Source: CAIXSC01 sp046349915 (GTDB lineage: Bacteria > Planctomycetota > Planctomycetia > Pirellulales > Pirellulaceae). Taken from it: a stretch of 64,000 bases of DNA. The translations under genes and the position numbers were made by a program. The DNA lies in NCBI GenBank assembly GCA_046349915.1, contig JAXMBL010000006.1, positions 372,001 through 436,000 on the forward strand. The letters are read 5' to 3'. The notes below the pieces were generated by a model. The model was not told where the DNA came from, did not search any database, and saw nothing but the letters and a program-made list of their open reading frames with translations. Below, piece after piece: positions 59,936 through 64,000 of this stretch; the first letter of the stretch is position 1; each line of letters starts with the position of its first letter.

Positions 59936-61081
59936 TTAGCTGCCGCTACGCCATAGCTTTAAAGCTCGGCCCGCGTGGCTGAGAAATGTGTAATTCTTTT
60001 CAACCGACGCAGTGTCCATCTTATCGATTTCTATTACCAACCACTGACCCGCGCGCACCAGCACCTCGCGAGGTGGATGCAACTCCTCGGGCGCCAACGC
60101 CCACCACTCCAATGCATGCCCCGTCGCCAAAATGCGGCGAGATAGCGGCGAATCGAGTTTCTCGTCCTTCGCAGTCGTCTTGGCGTTCGGCCAATTCTGG
60201 TCCCAATAACCCTCTGGCGATTGGCTCGCGATCAACCGCCCAGTCGCCTCTCGTAGATGGGCCATAATCTCTTCACGCACCTCCGGACTCAGCAATTGCT
60301 TGTGCTCGTCGATCCGCAACAACATCACCAACGTGTACAGTCGGTGATTGCCGTAGCAAACGCCCTGCTGGTACTGCTGACGCATCATCCGGCGAGCACA
60401 GCGGTCGAAGTCCATCCGCTCGCCGTCCGCCGCATACCACGGGCGCCCATCGACGGCATACAAGGCCGCCGCCAGCGTCGTCCACTCGTACTCCTGCTGG
60501 TTGATCTCGAACTTCTGAATGGCGCTGGCTAACAACGCCTGCATCCGCACCCACTGTCCCGGCACCACCAACTCGTAGTCCAATGGCGTCCCCGCCTCAG
60601 CCAGCGAAGCAAGCGTGTGATCGACATGGCTTGCCGTCGCGTTCCCCTGCTGAGTTCGCACGGAGAGCATGCCGTTCTTGACGACCAAGAGCGGCCGCGT
60701 CTTATCTCCCCAGCGTTCCGCGAACACTCGATGGTCCGTTAACACCTTGCGGAGATCTTCTCCGGAAAGGCAATCGGGTTCGTCGAATTTCGCATCCACG
60801 CCCCAGAAACGCAGAGCGTGGTCGACGTAATTGATTTTCGGTTGAGTCTTATTGAACCGGGGTCGCAACTTGTGCAGCACCGCTTCCAATTGTTCGTCGG
60901 TCACCACCAACGGATTGTTGTAAGTCGACTCGATCCGAATCGGCTCGCGTTCGAACGTTGGCAGCCGCGGACGACTATCCACCGTCCAAGCTCGCACCGC
61001 CGGAACAGCGGCCAGGGCGGCTAGCACCACCAACTGCCCGCCCAAAAACACCATGATTGATTTGCGTAAGTTCTTTCTCAC
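59936..61081 (-). CDS. Unknown exported protein, helical-toroid-like
   Basis: 381 residues from a GTG overlapping the previous stop (GTGA), with AAGGAGG 8 bases upstream. An N-terminal hydrophobic segment (IMVFLGGQLVVLAALAAVPA) acts as signal or anchor. The rest looks alpha-helical with repeated blocks: YVDHALRFWGVDAKFDEPDC, LLASAIQKFEINQQEYEWTT, RLYTLVMLLRIDEHKQLLSP, LIASQSPEGYWDQNWPNA, LATGHALEWWALAPEELHPP and YTFLSHAGRALKLW. GHALEWW and SPEGYWDQNW recall alpha/alpha-toroid enzymes (inference only). Family not recognised. Position inside the Tad segment suggests a pilus- or surface-related job. Confidence 0.7.
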   Translation of the reverse strand: MRKNLRKSIMVFLGGQLVVLAALAAVPAVRAWTVDSRPRLPTFEREPIRIESTYNNPLVVTDEQLEAVLHKLRPRFNKTQPKINYVDHALRFWGVDAKFDEPDCLSGEDLRKVLTDHRVFAERWGDKTRPLLVVKNGMLSVRTQQGNATASHVDHTLASLAEAGTPLDYELVVPGQWVRMQALLASAIQKFEINQQEYEWTTLAAALYAVDGRPWYAADGERMDFDRCARRMMRQQYQQGVCYGNHRLYTLVMLLRIDEHKQLLSPEVREEIMAHLREATGRLIASQSPEGYWDQNWPNAKTTAKDEKLDSPLSRRILATGHALEWWALAPEELHPPREVLVRAGQWLVIEIDKMDTASVEKNYTFLSHAGRALKLWRSGS

Positions 61082-62727
61082 TCCCCTGCCTCCTTGCGGC
61101 GCATCACCAACGCGCGTTCGTCCTCAAATGCCGTCGACCATGCATCCAGTTGACTCATCGCGGCATCGGCCAGCCGCGGTTGTTCCCGCTTGTCAATCAC
61201 CAGGTACTCGACGCCGTAACGATCCAAAATCCGCGTCCAGTTTCCTTCGATGCGAGCGACCTGTCCGTAGTCCGAACGGACCATGCGAGGCAGCGCCGAG
61301 GCATTCGAATTCGCGGCGATCTTCAGTCCCGGCGGGCCATCCCACAGCAGCCAATCGCTCCAATCGTCGGGCGCCCAAACCAAGCCTTTCGGCGGTTGCT
61401 CACGCAGGAATTTCGCTACCGAATGCGGCGTCTCCGGCGAGTACACATGATCGATCGGCCGGGGCTTGCCGCCCAAGACGGGCCCCGCCAGCGGCGACAA
61501 CGCGAAGGCGGTCCACACCACCAAAGCCGACAACAGAGTGAACAAGAATTGCATGGGTTTCGCCGGTTCGCCTTCCGCGGGCAAGTCGCGCGGAGTCGGC
61601 GGAGCAATCCAGCGTCGCGACTCGAAGATCCCCGCCAGATGCGGCAGCAACAGCGAGACCGACGCCACCGCCAGCCACGGAGTCAACTTCGACGACACCA
61701 TCGCCAAGAGGCTGAAAGCTAGCAGCATCAAGATGCTGGAAGTAGGAAACCGCCCCCGGCTCACTCGCAGCGCCACGGCCGTCGCCAACCACAAAGCCGC
61801 GACTCCCAACCCCATGCCGCTCGCCAACACCAGCGGTCGAGATCCCCCGAGTGCACTCCACAGCGGACTCGACGGATAGCTCACAATCTGCGACCAAAGT
61901 CCCCAGCCCAGCGGCGTGATCAGCGTCGCGAACAACGACGCCTCCGCAAACCACATTCGCCGCCGCACGCTCGGGTCGCTCAACGCAAACAATATGCTGC
62001 CGCGGTCCAGCCACTCGTCGACCACCAAGCCGACGCCAAAGCAAACGACCGCGATCATCCCGAGTGCCACGGAACCGTCCAGGTTCGCCCACACGCACAA
62101 CAGCAGCGGCAAGGCGCCCAGGGCAATCGGGCTGGCGTCGCGATCCCGCAATTGATGCAGCAGGAGCAGCAAAACGGCAAAGCACAGCCCACCCACCAAC
62201 TCGGGCCGCAGCACGCCGACTTGAGTAAACGAATAGGCCGCCGTGACGGCCAGTCCCAGCATCATCCAGCGTTTGCGACCGGCCAGCAGGTAAAAGTATC
62301 GAGCCAGCAGAATGGCGGTCAGCCCTAGGATCGCCACCGAAGCGGCGATCAACCCGGTCGCCCCTCCCACTCGCTCAATCAAACTCAACCCCACGTCGCT
62401 CAGCCAGGACGGAGTCGTCCAGGACATGCCGTCGGCCAGCGATTGAGTGGGATCGGCCGTGGGGAGTTTCGCCGTCGAGGTGATGGATTGTCCTACCAAG
62501 GCGTGACGCCAGGTCACGGCGTGGTATAGCGGTATGAAGCTGACATACCAGCACCAGCCAGCGAGACTGGCGACCACGGCGAATTGCCCGGGCGACAAGG
62601 CCCATTTCGCGCTAAGGACAGGGGTCAACACATGCGTCGATGACGCATACTCGTCGGGAGATGTTGGAGCGGTTGCCACTATCGGATCATCCGAAGGGTG
62701 AGTGGATTCCAGCGGTGAGCGCCTCAT
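61078..62727 (-). CDS. Unknown multipass membrane protein, GT-C-like
   Basis: 549 residues from the ATG at 62727 (MRRSPLESTHPSDD); the longer frame to 62943 lacks a plausible start context. About ten membrane helices in the first 400 residues (for example QFAVVASLAGWCWYVSFIPL, GLIAASVAILGLTAILLARY, SILMLLAFSLLAMVSSKLTP), followed by a soluble C-terminal domain with SVAKFLREQPPKGLVWAPDD and YGVEYLVIDKREQPRL. This layout resembles GT-C glycosyltransferases or planctomycete integral membrane proteins of unknown role. Its stop overlaps the start of the 381-residue protein gene, so the two products probably act together. Confidence 0.7.
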   Translation of the reverse strand: MRRSPLESTHPSDDPIVATAPTSPDEYASSTHVLTPVLSAKWALSPGQFAVVASLAGWCWYVSFIPLYHAVTWRHALVGQSITSTAKLPTADPTQSLADGMSWTTPSWLSDVGLSLIERVGGATGLIAASVAILGLTAILLARYFYLLAGRKRWMMLGLAVTAAYSFTQVGVLRPELVGGLCFAVLLLLLHQLRDRDASPIALGALPLLLCVWANLDGSVALGMIAVVCFGVGLVVDEWLDRGSILFALSDPSVRRRMWFAEASLFATLITPLGWGLWSQIVSYPSSPLWSALGGSRPLVLASGMGLGVAALWLATAVALRVSRGRFPTSSILMLLAFSLLAMVSSKLTPWLAVASVSLLLPHLAGIFESRRWIAPPTPRDLPAEGEPAKPMQFLFTLLSALVVWTAFALSPLAGPVLGGKPRPIDHVYSPETPHSVAKFLREQPPKGLVWAPDDWSDWLLWDGPPGLKIAANSNASALPRMVRSDYGQVARIEGNWTRILDRYGVEYLVIDKREQPRLADAAMSQLDAWSTAFEDERALVMRRKEAGE

Positions 62728-63112
62728 GCGGCCACACCTTGATCGGTCGCGTACTTGGAGCGTGCGACCGACTTGGGCAGGTTTAGTGTCGACATTTGGA
62801 AGACGAGTTTTGAGGGTTAGTCGCGTCGTTCCGGTTATGGAAAATGACCACGGATTGCCGGTTATGGAGACTTGGTAAAGTGCGACGTTCAGGTGGTTTC
62901 GCCGCAGGAACTGAGGATTTGGAACAGGGGGAGATTGGGCCAAGGAAGGACACTGAAGGGCACGGAAACGGAGAGCCTATTCGTGCGGGATGCACTGGCT
63001 GCCGCGGGACTTGGCCAATTATGGCCGGAGTGTGCGAGATGTTTCGCTCTCGCTGGTGTGCAAGGGAGATTGCAGAGAGAATTCGGGAGGAGAGAGGGAG
63101 AGACGGGGATAT
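62728..63112. other. Intergenic, nothing recognised
   Basis: 385 bases between the membrane-protein gene and the TadE-like gene. Purine-rich on the plus strand from about 63080 to 63110. A plus-strand frame (62844-63116) has no support. Confidence 0.5.
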
Positions 63113-63679
63113 TTAGCGAACGGCGTCCGAGGTGACGTCGAAGTAACTGCCCGCGACACTGAAACCAAAGACGTTCAACAGATTGGGAATAGGAATCGAC
63201 GCGAAGGAGACGATGACGCGGACACGAACAATGTTGGGGTCCGCCACTGCTGTCGTTGCGCAGTCGAGGTACGAGGGAGGAGCGATGACTCCGCAGCCGC
63301 CGGTCGGAGCGACGATGGTAGCGCCTATCCAGGCGCTACCCGTCGAATCTTCGACGACAATCTCAGCGTCGGGAGCAGGGCCCGAGACAGTTAGCCCATA
63401 GATTGACAACACTTCGTCGGCAGTGGCGACGGCGGCGTCTTCCACACTATTCGCGCCAGCTACCGTGCTGGGCACTTTCGCCGCTTCTCGAGCCGCCTCG
63501 ATCGCCGCGTGCGTCACGCCTTGCTGCACGATCAAAATGAACCCAAACAGAAAGATCGCGAAGATTGTGATCAGCAGGATCGGGAGCCCGAGGATGGTCT
63601 CCAGCGTCACGGCGCCCGAGCGATGATAGCGTGCCACGTCTTCGCGTCTTTGAGCCAAACGTCGCTTGCGACTCTTCAT
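63113..63679 (-). CDS. TadE-like pseudopilin
   Basis: 188 residues from the ATG at 63679 (MKSRKRRLAQRRED). Basic leader ending YHRSG, then AVTLETILGLPILLITIFAI, a typical TadE helix with Glu at +5 after the Gly cleavage site. Periplasmic part has QQGVTHAAIEAAREAAKVPS, the usual amphipathic segment, then a beta-rich domain with a Cys pair (GGCGVIAPPSYLDC). Minor pilin-like component of the Tad pilus, processed by the CpaA-type peptidase. Upstream on the same strand is the short Flp pilin. Confidence 0.87.
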   Translation of the reverse strand: MKSRKRRLAQRREDVARYHRSGAVTLETILGLPILLITIFAIFLFGFILIVQQGVTHAAIEAAREAAKVPSTVAGANSVEDAAVATADEVLSIYGLTVSGPAPDAEIVVEDSTGSAWIGATIVAPTGGCGVIAPPSYLDCATTAVADPNIVRVRVIVSFASIPIPNLLNVFGFSVAGSYFDVTSDAVR

Positions 63680-63842
63680 GGCGGCATCAATCCTGTTACG
63701 GGTCGCATCGGCCACTTGAGGGCGTAAGCAGTAGTCGCGAACGGGCAATTAGAGAAAGGATGAAGTTCAACGAACCATCGCGTATTGGATGTCTGACGAA
63801 ATCCAATACGAGTCCATCCTTGTTCCAAGCTTCGGCGTTGTA

Positions 63843-64000
63843 CTACGGTGTGATCGCCGCAATGGCAGCGGCCAGTTCCAGCAGTTCGTTTAGCAGGGCG
63901 CCGCGGACCGTCGCCAACCCAGCGATGACGCCGATGCCCACTATGGTGAGCAACAACAGATATTCGACGAATACTCCGCCTTTTTCGTCTCGCCATCCCT
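63843..64000 (-). CDS. flp: Short canonical Flp pilin (5' partial)
   Basis: Runs off the window end; 52 codons and a stop are visible. Sequence reads WRDEKG, then GVFVEYLLLLTIVGIGVIAG, LATVRGALLNELLELAAAIA and ends AITP. This is the standard short Flp form with Glu-Tyr at +5/+6 and no acidic tail, unlike the six long pilins nearby. It is the likely major pilin of a conventional Tad system. Confidence 0.85.
   Translation of the reverse strand, partial: GWRDEKGGVFVEYLLLLTIVGIGVIAGLATVRGALLNELLELAAAIAAITP

Noticed and set aside
62844..63116. 90-residue frame before the TadE-like gene
   Set aside because: No family resemblance, no ribosome-binding site, and unusual composition in a purine-rich spacer.

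Overview
The window looks like a chromosome segment of a Planctomycetota bacterium, probably of the Pirellulales. This rests on gene families typical of that group: PSD1 proteins (DUF1549/DUF1553) paired with Tat-exported DUF1501 proteins, membrane-anchored Ser/Thr kinases, an exported protease with an FESLEERALFA-like N-terminal signature plus GEVED and RTX repeats, and dispersed palindromes that read as DGLEVRRT/TDFQSV when translated. No rRNA, tRNA, phage, transposase or CRISPR array was seen.

Layout. 1-14 kb: the end of a DUF1553 gene, an rpsD-lpd pair, a Ser/Thr kinase, a three-gene PSD1-DUF1501-WD40 operon on the minus strand and a PSD1-DUF1501 pair on the plus strand. 14-31 kb: the exported protease, a second kinase, an RluA-type pseudouridine synthase, a Maf protein, a His-rich metal-transporter-like membrane protein, a LipB-like protein without the usual catalytic dyad, an M28 peptidase, a UvrD-like helicase, LigA and an SGNH hydrolase. 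30-36.5 kb: a DUF2071 protein, an unknown protein, an orphan Flp-like pilin, then a tight cluster of a small protein ending in GGE, a Dop/PafA-like enzyme with membrane helices inserted in its catalytic domain, and a chromate transporter.

36.5-49.3 kb holds an apparent anaerobic/redox block: a DHODH-like protein overlapping a pyruvate:ferredoxin oxidoreductase, then a protoglobin-coupled histidine kinase, a double-receiver protein, a REC-PAS-kinase and a REC-ANTAR RNA-binding regulator, then hypA-hypB-hypF. The order suggests oxygen sensing that acts on antitermination of nickel-hydrogenase maturation or pyruvate metabolism. 49.4-54 kb is glcD-glcE-glcF (glycolate oxidase), with palindrome clusters between and after the genes.

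54-64 kb is part of a Tad (Flp) pilus locus on the minus strand: cpaB, the prepilin peptidase, six divergent Flp-like pilins with long acidic Cys-containing tails, two unknown genes, a TadE-like gene and the end of a canonical short Flp pilin. The most notable items are the Pup-like/membrane-Dop pair, the globin-to-ANTAR relay beside hyp genes, the pilin array with a shifted Glu, the LipB lacking its dyad, and two palindrome families that supply stop codons to neighbouring genes.
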